Shown here: positions 28,213-36,055 of the stretch, piece after piece
Numbering within the stretch: position 1 is the stretch's first letter
How the letters are laid out: each line of letters opens with the position of its first letter
From: an uncultured Ignavibacteriales bacterium
GTDB lineage: Bacteria > Bacteroidota > Ignavibacteria > Ignavibacteriales > Ignavibacteriaceae
Assembly: GCA_903843135.1 (NCBI GenBank)
Contig: CAIMOS010000124.1
Coordinates: 1 to 36,179 of the forward strand
Direction of reading: 5' to 3'
DNA length: 36,179 nt
Position numbers and translations under genes: made by a program
The notes under the pieces: model-generated
Told to the model about the DNA's origin: nothing
What the model saw: only the letters and a program-made list of their open reading frames with translations
Database searches by the model: none

Positions 28213-28334
28213 TCGTATTTTTCTGGGATGATGGACAATTAAAGATGTAAATATATTTATTTGCGGCGGGAATTAATAATTTAAATCAACGGTTCTTAGT
28301 GGTATATTTCGAACATAAATCTGTCAGCAAAATT

Positions 28335-29264
28335 ATGAGCACAAAATTTAAACAGAACAAAACTATTGAGATAATCGGCTTCCCTATGGATCTTGGCGCG
28401 GGGAGGCGGGGCGTTGATATGGGCCCTTCGGCTCTAAGGATTGCCGGGCTTGATCGTAAACTTGAAGCGCTGGGATATGATGTGATCGACAGGGGGGACA
28501 TCGATGTAAAGATTATGGAAGAGCAGAGCGCCGGTGAGCCGAATCTGAAGTATCTTAAAGAAATCCTGAAAACTTCCGAGGAGCTTAGCGGAATGGTATT
28601 CAGCGCGCTTGAGAACAATAATTTCCCGCTCTGCCTTGGCGGGGACCATTCGATGGCCTTGGGTGTTCTGGCCGGCATTTCGGCGCACTGCAAAAAGAAA
28701 GGCCTGGCGATGGGAGTAATCTGGATTGACGCGCACGCTGATATGAATACCCACGAAACTACTCCGTCCGGGAATATTCACGGGATGCCTTTGGCGGCTG
28801 CGCTGGGACGCGGTTACGGAAATCTGAAAAACCTGATGGGTATATCCCCGAAATTGCTCCCTGAAAACGTTGCGCTGATCGGGCTCCGCAGCATCGATCC
28901 CGAAGAGAAACTGCTTCTGAAAGAATTAAAAATTTCTGCATACACAATGGCGGATATCGACAAACTCGGTATCAACAGGATAATCAACAAAGTGCTCGCC
29001 CAGTTCAGAGAAAGAGTTGACCATATACACGTAAGTTTTGATGTTGACAGTATAGACCCTTCCGTTGCGCCCGGAGTTGGAACACCTGTGCCCGGCGGTT
29101 TGAGCTACAGGGAAGCACACCTGCTTATGGAAAATATCGCGGAGTGCGGCTGTATGTCATCCCTCGAAATTGCCGAGGTCAATCCGATACTGGATAACCG
29201 GAACCAGAGCGCTGAATTTACCGTCGAACTGATCGCGTCGAGTATGGGGCAGAGGATATTATGA
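28335..29264 (+). CDS. rocF: Arginase
   Basis: Arginase hydrolyses arginine to ornithine and urea with a binuclear manganese centre. All metal ligands are present: the His in LGGDHSMALG, DAHADMN and the Asp pair in SFDVDSIDPS. The arginase-type substrate segment TPSGNIHGMPLA and PGVGTPVPGGLSYRE also match, which favours arginase over agmatinase. I use the ATG at 28335 (309 residues), because family members begin close to the conserved IEIIGFPMDLGAGRRGVDMGP. An in-frame GTG 36 bases upstream would add 12 atypical residues. Its TGA overlaps the start of a small membrane protein gene (ATGA). No urease or other arginine-catabolism gene is visible nearby. Confidence 0.93.
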   Translation: MSTKFKQNKTIEIIGFPMDLGAGRRGVDMGPSALRIAGLDRKLEALGYDVIDRGDIDVKIMEEQSAGEPNLKYLKEILKTSEELSGMVFSALENNNFPLCLGGDHSMALGVLAGISAHCKKKGLAMGVIWIDAHADMNTHETTPSGNIHGMPLAAALGRGYGNLKNLMGISPKLLPENVALIGLRSIDPEEKLLLKELKISAYTMADIDKLGINRIINKVLAQFRERVDHIHVSFDVDSIDPSVAPGVGTPVPGGLSYREAHLLMENIAECGCMSSLEIAEVNPILDNRNQSAEFTVELIASSMGQRIL

Positions 29265-29791
29265 GCGTGCCCGGCAGGATACTTCTATACTCGGCTGCGT
29301 TTGTAATGCTCGCCTCCGTTGCCCGGTATTTCGGTTTATCAGGAATAACCTTTAATCTCAGCCTTACCATAAGTTTTATCTTTGGAGGTATGGGAATTTT
29401 TATTTTTTATTACGGCACGCATAAGTCAGTCTATCTTTTTATCTCCTCGTTATTTTTCTTTTCGGGACTGCTGATCTTCCTCTTCGATAATTTTATCCTC
29501 GACTCATTTTCGGCGATCATTCTGCCGTCAGTGCTGCTGATGCTTGGCTTCAGCTTCGTTGTTTTGTTTATCGAGGACCCCGGCAAGAAAAAGCTGATGA
29601 TCCCGGGTGTGGTATTTTTGCTTCTTCCCTTGATACTTGCGCTGTATAAAGGGACGTTCGTTTTCGATGAGTTCTTTTCAGCGATAGGAGAAATAGTTTC
29701 GCTGATCTGGGTAATGATTGCACTGATAGGCCTCGTACTGTTCTTTATTTACGCGACCGGCGAGAGAAGAAAAAAGAACGGGAATCTTTAG
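29261..29791 (+). CDS. Small six-helix membrane protein, unknown function
   Basis: I do not recognise a family. The 176-residue protein has about six hydrophobic helices in three pairs: residues 8-25 and 30-50, 55-75 and 80-102, 115-130 and 142-166. Short charged loops separate them (EDPGKKK near 106) and the tail is basic (GERRKKNGNL). The layout resembles small integral membrane proteins with pairs of helices seen in stress-response operons, but no motif confirms this. It is translationally coupled to arginase by a four-base overlap, so it may be cotranscribed with it; nothing shows whether it transports arginine, ornithine or anything else. Confidence 0.7.
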   Translation: MSVPGRILLYSAAFVMLASVARYFGLSGITFNLSLTISFIFGGMGIFIFYYGTHKSVYLFISSLFFFSGLLIFLFDNFILDSFSAIILPSVLLMLGFSFVVLFIEDPGKKKLMIPGVVFLLLPLILALYKGTFVFDEFFSAIGEIVSLIWVMIALIGLVLFFIYATGERRKKNGNL

Positions 29792-29820
29792 TGTGCCCGG
29801 ATTGTTGCATTGCAAAACCA

Positions 29821-29860
29821 GATCAGTGTAGATCAGTTAAATCAGCGTCATCAGTGTGCT
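29821..29860. repeat. Four spaced copies of the pentamer atcag
   Basis: The pentamer atcag begins at 29822, 29832, 29841 and 29850, that is, at 9-10 base spacing close to one helical turn, with related flanks (gatcagtgta, gatcagttaa, catcagtgtg). It sits between the membrane-protein gene and the FMN reductase gene. It could be an operator array for a regulator or a dispersed low-complexity repeat. Confidence 0.55.
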
Positions 29861-29912
29861 ATTTAAGCGCGATACAAACCCTGATATTATACATTCACTA
29901 TAACCGATAAAA

Positions 29913-30479
29913 ATGAAAATCGCAATTATTACAGGATCAGTAAGAAACAACCGTGACGGCAGCCGCGTGGTTAAGTTCACGGAGAAAGTCGCCCGTGAAC
30001 GGGGCTGGGAGGTTACAACAATCGATCCCTCAGTTATTGAACTCCCTCTCCTGCAGGAGATGTACAAGCAGATGAAAGAACCCGCGGAAAAGTTCAGGTA
30101 TATTCACAATACATTCAATGATGCCGACGGATTTATAATTGTAAGCGCAGAGTATAACCACAGCGTTCCGCCCGCACTTAAAAATCTTCTCGACCACTTC
30201 CGCGAAGAGTATTTTTTCAAAACGAGCGCGATAATCTCCTATTCATCCGGCCCCTTCGGGGGAGTGAGGGCAGTTGAACATCTGCGCGCGATTTGCAGCG
30301 AACTCCGTATGCCGTCGATTCCCACGGCTATGTCCGTATCAAAGGTACACGAAAGCATAGATGAGAATGGCGATTCAGTTAACGGAGATTACGAACGGAG
30401 GAGCAAAAGGTTTCTTGATGAATTCCAATGGTTCCTTGAGGCGATGAAAACTCAGAGGGAGAAGTGGCGGCCTTACTGA
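29913..30479 (+). CDS. NADPH-dependent FMN reductase family protein
   Basis: A 188-residue flavodoxin-fold reductase that uses NAD(P)H to reduce a bound flavin and, in relatives, quinones, azo dyes or chromate. The FMN phosphate loop is ITGSVRNNRDGSRV (residues 6-19). The isoalloxazine-contacting segment is ADGFIIVSAEYNHSVPPALKNLLDHF (about 71-96), and SSGPFGGVRAVEHLR follows near 110. The length is typical. It is probably a single-gene unit, as 121 bases precede it. Its end overlaps the convergent GNAT gene by seven bases, leaving no room for a separate terminator. The physiological electron acceptor cannot be told from the sequence. Confidence 0.9.
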   Translation: MKIAIITGSVRNNRDGSRVVKFTEKVARERGWEVTTIDPSVIELPLLQEMYKQMKEPAEKFRYIHNTFNDADGFIIVSAEYNHSVPPALKNLLDHFREEYFFKTSAIISYSSGPFGGVRAVEHLRAICSELRMPSIPTAMSVSKVHESIDENGDSVNGDYERRSKRFLDEFQWFLEAMKTQREKWRPY

Positions 30480-31018
30480 GAGCTGTTCCTTTTTTGTAAA
30501 AATTCTTTCCGGGTTATACTCATACAGTAATGGCTGTAAAGACGGTCTCCCTGTTTGCGTGAGTTCTTTTGTAATTCTCCCGCAGCAAACCCTGCTCTCT
30601 GATAACACCTGAATGCTGATCCGTTAAAATCAAAAACGTTCAGTTTCACTTCTTTGAATTCCATCTCCAGAAATAAAAGATCCAGAGTAAGATTGAGAAG
30701 AATATCTCCCAGACCTTTGTTTCTTAATTCTTTATAGATCAGTACTCTGCCAAGCCACGCTGTTTTCGAAGTATAGTCTATCCGTAAAATTTCGATGTGT
30801 CCCGCTGTTCTGTTCGCCGGTTTCTCGACAAGTTTAAGGAGTTTTATGCCGGATTCCGGAGCCTCGGCGGACTCAATCAGATTCGTAAGTTGAACCTCTG
30901 AAAGCGGCCATTTGAAGCCGAATCCTCCCCATTGTATCATAAATTCCTCGGAAACGATTTCCGCGAGAAGAGCGGAAACGTCATTTTTAGTGAATTTTCC
31001 AAGGAAATAGCGGATCAT
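30473..31018 (-). CDS. GNAT family N-acetyltransferase
   Basis: A 181-residue acetyltransferase of the GCN5 superfamily, most like RimJ/RimL-type members that acetylate protein N-termini or amines using acetyl-CoA. Visible parts are an N-terminal substrate segment (LAEIVSEEFMIQWGGFGFKWPLSEVQL), beta strand 4 (GHIEILRIDYTSKTAWLGRVLIYKELRNKGLGDILLN), where the R-x-x-G-x-G/A acetyl-CoA loop is RNKGLG, and KLNVFDFNGSAFRCYQRAGF, the usual family ending. The stop lies inside the 3' end of the convergent FMN reductase gene. It diverges from the RRM gene. The substrate is unknown. Confidence 0.88.
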   Translation of the reverse strand: MIRYFLGKFTKNDVSALLAEIVSEEFMIQWGGFGFKWPLSEVQLTNLIESAEAPESGIKLLKLVEKPANRTAGHIEILRIDYTSKTAWLGRVLIYKELRNKGLGDILLNLTLDLLFLEMEFKEVKLNVFDFNGSAFRCYQRAGFAAGELQKNSRKQGDRLYSHYCMSITRKEFLQKRNSSQ

Positions 31019-31115
31019 AAAATCTAAATTTATTTGTAAATAGTCCCTTAATTTATTGTTTTTTAAATAAATATGTCTAAATTGTCAATGTCTAATTACA
31101 TATTATTTTCAGTTT

Positions 31116-31129
31116 CAGAGGTACTTGTG
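31116..31129 (+). promoter_or_regulatory. Ribosome binding site that decides the GTG start of the RRM gene
   Basis: The sequence cagaggtacttgtg places AGAGG five bases before GTG 31127. The ATG at 31073, in the same frame, has only an AT-rich upstream stretch. This supports the shorter, 83-residue product. Confidence 0.7.
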
Positions 31130-31378
31130 AGTCACAAGCTTTTTGTAGGCAGCCTGCCTTGGTCGACTAACGACGATTTTTTAAAAACCAAATTTGAAGC
31201 ATTTGGAACAGTTCTTTCTGCTAAGATCGTTAAAGATCGTCAGACCGGAAGATCAAAGGGATTCGGATTCGTAGAGATGGAGAATCAAGGTGAAGCCGAG
31301 CAAGCTATTCAGGCTCTTAACGGTGCAGAGATCAACGGCCGTAAGATCATTGTTAGCGAAGCAAAATCAACTAAATAA
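31127..31378 (+). CDS. RRM-type RNA-binding protein (Rbp-like)
   Basis: A single RNA-recognition-motif protein of about 83 residues. RNP2 is KLFVGSLPW near the N-terminus, and RNP1 is KGFGFVEM near residue 50, both with the aromatic residues that stack on RNA bases. The rest (AEQAIQALNGAEINGRKIIVSEA) completes the fold. I choose GTG 31127 because AGAGG lies five bases upstream and family members start (M/V)SHKLFVG. The longer frame from ATG 31073 would add 18 hydrophobic residues unlike the family. Bacterial relatives, such as cyanobacterial Rbp proteins, are often cold-induced. It has a long A/T-rich leader and ends at a strong hairpin. Confidence 0.92.
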   Translation: MSHKLFVGSLPWSTNDDFLKTKFEAFGTVLSAKIVKDRQTGRSKGFGFVEMENQGEAEQAIQALNGAEINGRKIIVSEAKSTK

Positions 31379-31395
31379 GAAAAGCTTTGATAAAT

Positions 31396-31428
31396 AAGCC
31401 GGGTAACTCCGGCTTAGGTTTTCTGTTT
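31396..31428 (+). terminator. Terminator between the RRM gene and the convergent amidotransferase-like gene
   Basis: The stem aagccgg (31396-31402) pairs with ccggctt (31409-31415) around a gtaact loop, then aggttttctg and further T-rich sequence. It lies about 18 bases after the RRM stop, and the right arm overlaps the TAA of the minus-strand gene. On the minus strand the trailing sequence is less T-rich, so it mainly serves the RRM gene. Confidence 0.8.
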
Positions 31429-32667
31429 TTTCTTTTTGGCAGCGGGAAATAGGACATTGTTAAGTATCAGCCGGTAACCGGGTGAGTTCTTATACAGTGC
31501 CAGGTCTGTTGGGGGGTCACCAACCTGATGTTGGTAATCCTCCGGATCGTGCCCACCGTAGAATGTAAAAGTTCCGCGTCCGTAATTTCCGTGAATATAT
31601 TTCACCTGATCTGTTCCTTTTCGTTCAGCCATTAAAACCACAGACTTTTTTATTGTCTCTTTCCTGAACATTGTCGTCTGGCCCATAAAGCCTCTGAGGA
31701 CATTTGCGTGGTTTTGAGTCAGCATTGAAGGTACGGGGTCGTATTTGGCCGAGAAATCGAACAGGGTGAAATAATCATTCATCTGGTCCAGAATTTCGTT
31801 TGGCTGGATATCTATGTCGCTGTATTCATAGATCATCGGATTCATTTCGAGTTTGAAATTCTCAAACGCGAGTGTGTTGCTGATGTCCACTTTTGATGCC
31901 GCGCCCGGATCGGGTGCATCGCCGTCGAACATCCTGTCGCAAATATCCGTATTTGCGGCGGAGAGGGCTATGTCATATGAATCCGTAGCGGAACACATAG
32001 CAAAAAGGAAACCGCCGTCACCGATATATTTCTTAATTTTAAGCGCGACGTCCCTCATAAGCTCCGATACTTTCCGGAAGCCTAGCCGTTTTGCGTCCTC
32101 TTCATACCTTAACTGCTGCTCTATATACCACGGAGCATTGGAAAAACTTGCATAGAATTTCCCGTATTGCCCCGTGAAATCTTCGTGATGAAGGTGGAGC
32201 CAGTCATATTTTTCCAGTCCGCCCCTAACAATCTCTTCGTTCCAGATCTTATCATAAGGTATTCCCGAATATTCAAGCGCCATCGTCACCGCGTCATCCC
32301 ACGGCTGAAATCCCGGCGGGACATAGACGGCAATCTTTGGCGGTTTTTCGAGCCGCATTACTTCCATATTAACATCTGCGCTCTGAACTTCGGAATAGAT
32401 CGATGCGGACTGTGAGGCTGATATTTCGGTAAATGAAACGCCGGAGATGCGGCAGTCGGAAGCAACTTTATCTGAGTAGTCGATCAGAAAGGAACCGCCG
32501 CGATAATTGAGGAGCCAGTCGGCGGTGAGGTTTTTCTGGAGCGCGCGGAATGTAACTCCGTACGCTTTCAGGTGGTCCGTCTGTTTAAGATCCATAGAGA
32601 TCAGAATTTTATTCTGTGCAAATACAAAAGTGGACAGAATCAGAAACGCTGTCAGGATCCTAAACAT
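31414..32667 (-). CDS. Exported protein of the Bacteroidota 'asparagine synthetase B' family
   Basis: This 417-residue protein begins with a clear signal peptide (MFRILTAFLILSTFVFAQ). It continues with KILISMDLKQTDHLKAYGVTFRAL and NYRGGSFLIDY, and later YDWLHLHHEDFTGQYGKFYASF, which I recognise as the Bacteroidota family usually labelled 'asparagine synthetase B'. The name is probably misleading: I see no N-terminal Cys glutaminase and no ATP pyrophosphatase PP-loop, and the protein is exported. The fold looks class-I glutamine-amidotransferase-like (GGFLFAMCSATD, HGNYGRGTFTFYGGHDPEDYQH), so peptide, sugar or metal binding is possible. I prefer ATG 32667 to the TTG 18 bases upstream because it begins the signal peptide. 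It lies 36 bases after clpX on the same strand. Confidence 0.75.
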   Translation of the reverse strand: MFRILTAFLILSTFVFAQNKILISMDLKQTDHLKAYGVTFRALQKNLTADWLLNYRGGSFLIDYSDKVASDCRISGVSFTEISASQSASIYSEVQSADVNMEVMRLEKPPKIAVYVPPGFQPWDDAVTMALEYSGIPYDKIWNEEIVRGGLEKYDWLHLHHEDFTGQYGKFYASFSNAPWYIEQQLRYEEDAKRLGFRKVSELMRDVALKIKKYIGDGGFLFAMCSATDSYDIALSAANTDICDRMFDGDAPDPGAASKVDISNTLAFENFKLEMNPMIYEYSDIDIQPNEILDQMNDYFTLFDFSAKYDPVPSMLTQNHANVLRGFMGQTTMFRKETIKKSVVLMAERKGTDQVKYIHGNYGRGTFTFYGGHDPEDYQHQVGDPPTDLALYKNSPGYRLILNNVLFPAAKKKKQKT

Positions 32668-32703
32668 ACGGTTACCGTGCGGCAATTTTAATGAGGGAAA
32701 CCG

Positions 32704-33963
32704 TTAAGCCGATTTCCGCTCACTTTCAAGAAAAATAGGGGGCGATGTTTTTTCAACGGTGTCCCTGGTAATTATGCACTTGCCGATCTCCTTTTTGGAA
32801 GGGAGATCGAACATAATGTCCAGCATAAAGTCCTCAACGATCGAACGGAGCGCGCGCGCGCCGGTCTTTCTTATCAGCGCTTTCTCGACAATTGCGTCGA
32901 GCGCGAAGGGGTCGAATTCGAGTTCGATGCCTTCGAAGGAGAACATTTTTTTATACTGTTTGAGTATCGCATTCTTCGGTTTTGTGAGAATGTTTCTGAG
33001 CGCGTCAGCGCTTAATGAATGCAGCGGCGCCAGAACGGGGAGCCTTCCGATAAGTTCCGGGATAAGCCCGAATTTTAACAGATCTTCCGGAAGCACCTGT
33101 GAAACATACTCGTCATCAGACAGATGAAGTTTATCATTAATGTCCGCTCCGAAACCGAATTTGCTCTGGTTCACTCTCGATGCGATTACTTTTTCAATTC
33201 CTTCAAACGCGCCGCCGACAACGAAAAGAATATTCTTTGTATTGACGTTTATCAGCGCCTGTTCCGGGTGCTTTCTTCCGCCTTTTGGGGGCACGCCGGC
33301 AACGGTCCCTTCAAGTATTTTCAGCAGTGCCTGCTGTACGCCTTCACCGGAAACATCTCTCGTGATCGATGAGTTTTCGCTTTTGCGCGCAATTTTATCA
33401 ATCTCATCTATATATACTATACCGCGCTGGGCTTTCTCAAGGTTGTAATCCGACGCCTGAAGAAGATGGACGAGAACGGTTTCGACGTCGTCTCCGACAT
33501 AACCGGCTTCGGTTATGGTCGTCGCGTCTGCAATCGCAAACGGCACGTCAAGAATTTTTGAAAGTGTCTGGGCGAGAAGAGTTTTTCCGACGCCGGTCGG
33601 GCCGATAAGCAAAATATTGCTCTTCTCAATCTCAACATCGTCTATCTCCGCGAAAGATGATCTCGAGTTTATTCTTTTATAGTGGTTGTAAACCGCCACC
33701 GACAGGATCTTTTTCGCCTTCTCCTGGCCGATAACGTGCTCATCAAGGGCTTTTTTTATTGAGTGCGGTGTTACGTTGGTCGCGGTTTTGGCTTTTTGCG
33801 CGCCGTAAGCTGCCAGGTTGTTTTTCAGAATGTCCACACTGCTTTCGACGCATACGTCGCAGATGTAAACATCATTGGGTCCGGCTATTAAACTTTTTAC
33901 GTCGTTCGCGCTTCTACCGCAAAACGAACATTTGAGTACTTTATTGTTGGGCTTTTTATTCAT
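32704..33963 (-). CDS. clpX: ATP-dependent Clp protease ATP-binding subunit ClpX
   Basis: ClpX is the AAA+ unfoldase that recognises tagged or damaged proteins and feeds them to ClpP. The 419-residue length is normal. The N-terminal zinc-binding domain has Cys12, Cys15, Cys35 and Cys38. Walker A is GPTGVGKT (121-128), the pore-1 loop GYVG (about 154-157), and Walker [10 protein letters not shown] near 181-189. [17 protein letters not shown] and the sensor-2/ClpX C-domain ([12 protein letters not shown]) follow. In the loop that docks into ClpP the usual IGF is FGF (SKFGFGAD); this may be lineage-specific. It is preceded by a TPR gene three bases away. clpP and the usual tig neighbour are not in the window. 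Confidence 0.97.
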   Translation of the reverse strand: MNKKPNNKVLKCSFCGRSANDVKSLIAGPNDVYICDVCVESSVDILKNNLAAYGAQKAKTATNVTPHSIKKALDEHVIGQEKAKKILSVAVYNHYKRINSRSSFAEIDDVEIEKSNILLIGPTGVGKTLLAQTLSKILDVPFAIADATTITEAGYVGDDVETVLVHLLQASDYNLEKAQRGIVYIDEIDKIARKSENSSITRDVSGEGVQQALLKILEGTVAGVPPKGGRKHPEQALINVNTKNILFVVGGAFEGIEKVIASRVNQSKFGFGADINDKLHLSDDEYVSQVLPEDLLKFGLIPELIGRLPVLAPLHSLSADALRNILTKPKNAILKQYKKMFSFEGIELEFDPFALDAIVEKALIRKTGARALRSIVEDFMLDIMFDLPSKKEIGKCIITRDTVEKTSPPIFLESERKSA

Positions 33964-33966
33964 TCT

Positions 33967-35802
33967 TTAAATATTTTTGTTTTGCAAATTTACTAAAAGA
34001 CCGCGTATTTTATCATAATAAAGAGAGGTCGGAAACTTTTCAAGGAAATTTTCCAAACCGGAGACGGCATTTGCGGTGTTTTGGAGCCCGTAGAGGTCAA
34101 TCAGGCAACCGTAGTATGCCGCCTTGTCCGCGAAAATATTCAGTTTTTCACCGGATACAGCAGCGGCTGTTTGCCTGGCTTCCGTGTACCTTCCGAACGC
34201 GATATCAATTTCGATTTTTCTAACCGCCGAGTAATACTTGAGCAGAAGGAGATTCTCCCTCTGCGAAAGCCGTATGTACCCCGCGTATGCTTCCTGGAAT
34301 TTGCCCTGCAGCAGAAGAAATTCCGCGGATGCGAATTCCGCCAGTCCCGAGGAGTCGCTGAGTTCAGGGTTTATCAGAAGGGAAAATTCAAGCGCGTCAT
34401 TAACATTGTTATCGCGGAGTTCCGAATAAATGCTGTTGATCAGGCCCGAGGCAACGACAAAATCATAACGGTAGAATGATATTTTTATTTTGAGGAAAAG
34501 CGCCCCGATCCTGTGGCTCCCCGCGTTCCCTCCGGCATTAAAAACTTTATCAAGAAGCAGTTCTGCCTCCCTGAATTTTCCCCCGGCAGTTTTATTTTCG
34601 GAAAGAAGAATTACCGCAGGCGCAAAATAAGGAGACATCGGGTAGTTCTTCATTATTTCGTTGATATAAATTTCTCCCTGCCCGGAATCTCCGCAGTCAA
34701 AATAAATTTTCGCGAGGTAATAAAGCGCCTCGACCGCGGCGTCGGTATACGGGAATATTTTAATTATCTCGCGGTACGCGCCGATTGCGCCGTTGAATCC
34801 GGCTTCGCTGAACTTTGCAGGTACAACAAGCGGCTTCCAGGCGGAAGCGCTGTCGGCGCTTTGAGTATAAACCGCGCGGCCTAAGTTTTTCGCGAGCCCC
34901 AGTTTTGCCTGCGGCACAAATGAGGATTTCGGATATTCACTAATTATAAAAGAAAAAGCATCGGCTGCCACCGCGAATTCTTCATCCATCGCGGCTGCTG
35001 AAGCGAGGTTGAAAATTTCTCCGCCGTTGTTCATCAGGGGGAGATTGATTTTTTTCAGAAGTTCAAATGCTTCGCGAAACCTGCCCGACTCGCGGTAAAG
35101 CGACGCGAGAAGAAAGTGATGGTACGGTTTACTCTGGCCGGCGGAAACCTTAAGCAGTTTTATTGATTCTTCGAGCGCGCCCGGTTTCTGAATGAAACTG
35201 AGGATCCTCGCTTCAACGGAACGCACGCTTCCGGGGTCAGCATCCAGTATGGTGAGAAGTTCCTTCACCGCGTCCTGATACTGCATTTTAAGCGCAAGGA
35301 GATTTGAAATTTCATAAGTGAGCGGGATTTTTTCGCCGGTCCTCTCCCTGGCTTCTTTCAGGTAGAAAACAGCCATATCAAAATTTCTCAGTTCGAGTGA
35401 GCTGTTTGCGAACGCCCTGTAGACGGGAGCGGAATAAGTTTTAGAGTTCAGGAATGAATTCCAGAGTGAGTCTGTCCGTTCTTCGTTTCCCCCGGTGTAA
35501 TATGTTTTGCCGAGGAGAATAATCAGATTGATATCATCCGGTTTCCTTTTCAGTTCATTTATCAGAAGCGATTCCGAAGCGGGATACTCTTTCAGCTGAA
35601 CAAACATTCTGTTGAGCGATTCAAAGTATAGATAGAAGCCGGGGTTCCTGTTGTAAAGTTCCTGATATATTTGTTTTGCGCGCGCGAATTCCCCCGCCTG
35701 CTCGAAATTCTGCGCGAGCATAAAGCGGTTATTATCGTCGTTTGTCTGCGCGAAAACAATAAATTGAAAGAAAAACAAGATAAAGTAAATTTTTGCGTAC
35801 AT
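33967..35802 (-). CDS. Exported tetratricopeptide-repeat protein
   Basis: The 611-residue protein has a signal peptide (MYAKIYFILFFFQFIVFAQ), then many TPR-like helical pairs across its length. Examples are MLAQNFEQAGEFARAKQIYQELYNRNPGF, VYRAFANSSLELRNFDMAVFYLKEA, HHFLLASLYRESGRFREAFELLKKI and AVEALYYLAKIYFDCGDSGQGEIYINEIMKNYPMSPY. The last resembles the tandem repeats of BamD/YfiO-like outer-membrane lipoproteins, but I see no lipobox Cys. It is probably a periplasmic scaffold for protein assembly at the envelope. Its stop is three bases before the clpX start, so the two are cotranscribed, with clpX downstream. Confidence 0.85.
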   Translation of the reverse strand: MYAKIYFILFFFQFIVFAQTNDDNNRFMLAQNFEQAGEFARAKQIYQELYNRNPGFYLYFESLNRMFVQLKEYPASESLLINELKRKPDDINLIILLGKTYYTGGNEERTDSLWNSFLNSKTYSAPVYRAFANSSLELRNFDMAVFYLKEARERTGEKIPLTYEISNLLALKMQYQDAVKELLTILDADPGSVRSVEARILSFIQKPGALEESIKLLKVSAGQSKPYHHFLLASLYRESGRFREAFELLKKINLPLMNNGGEIFNLASAAAMDEEFAVAADAFSFIISEYPKSSFVPQAKLGLAKNLGRAVYTQSADSASAWKPLVVPAKFSEAGFNGAIGAYREIIKIFPYTDAAVEALYYLAKIYFDCGDSGQGEIYINEIMKNYPMSPYFAPAVILLSENKTAGGKFREAELLLDKVFNAGGNAGSHRIGALFLKIKISFYRYDFVVASGLINSIYSELRDNNVNDALEFSLLINPELSDSSGLAEFASAEFLLLQGKFQEAYAGYIRLSQRENLLLLKYYSAVRKIEIDIAFGRYTEARQTAAAVSGEKLNIFADKAAYYGCLIDLYGLQNTANAVSGLENFLEKFPTSLYYDKIRGLLVNLQNKNI

Positions 35803-35970
35803 TCTTTAAAGATAGAAGTAAGAGGGGAATGATAAAAGTCATTTATATATCAAATCGGCAGGTACAGGATAAATTTACGAGCGCCGGCCTGCCCGCCGGG
35901 ACATATCTTTATCGCCTCAGCGCCGGCGCATTTACTGAAACGAGGAAGATGCTGATAATAATATAAGTTG

Positions 35971-35998
35971 TAATTGATAATTAACAATTAACAATTGT
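35971..35998. repeat. AT-rich repeat built from aattgata/attaaca units
   Basis: The stretch has attaaca twice and aatt-rich ends (taattgataa ... acaattg). It resembles a frequently dispersed AT-rich intergenic motif and could be a scar or flank of mobile-element activity next to the insertion-sequence end. No function can be read from it. Confidence 0.4.
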
Positions 35999-36018
35999 GA
36001 GTACAAACATAAATGCAG

Positions 36019-36044
36019 AAGGCGCGGATTTCCGCGCCTTTTTT
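36019..36044 (+). terminator. Strong hairpin terminator with no visible upstream gene
   Basis: A nine-base-pair stem aaggcgcgg (36019-36027)/ccgcgcctt (36032-36040) closes on an attt loop, followed by tttt. In the plus direction no gene ends before it within this window, so it may close a small RNA or a gene displaced by the adjacent insertion. Confidence 0.75.
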
Positions 36045-36055
36045 CAAAATCGTAT

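Noticed and set aside
28299-28334. GTG start 12 codons upstream of arginase ATG
   Set aside because: The extra residues are atypical for arginases and no ribosome binding site is seen; the ATG gives the usual length.
29261-29791. Calling the six-helix protein an arginine/ornithine transporter because it follows arginase
   Set aside because: No transporter motif is visible and the protein is too short for the known exchanger families.
31073-31378. Longer reading of the RRM gene from ATG 31073
   Set aside because: It adds 18 hydrophobic residues unlike the family, while GTG 31127 has a good ribosome binding site and fits the known N-terminus.
32704-33963. FGF in place of IGF in the ClpX docking loop as a sign of ClpP-independent function
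   Set aside because: Conservative variation at this position is plausible in other ClpX lineages; not evidence of lost ClpP interaction on its own.
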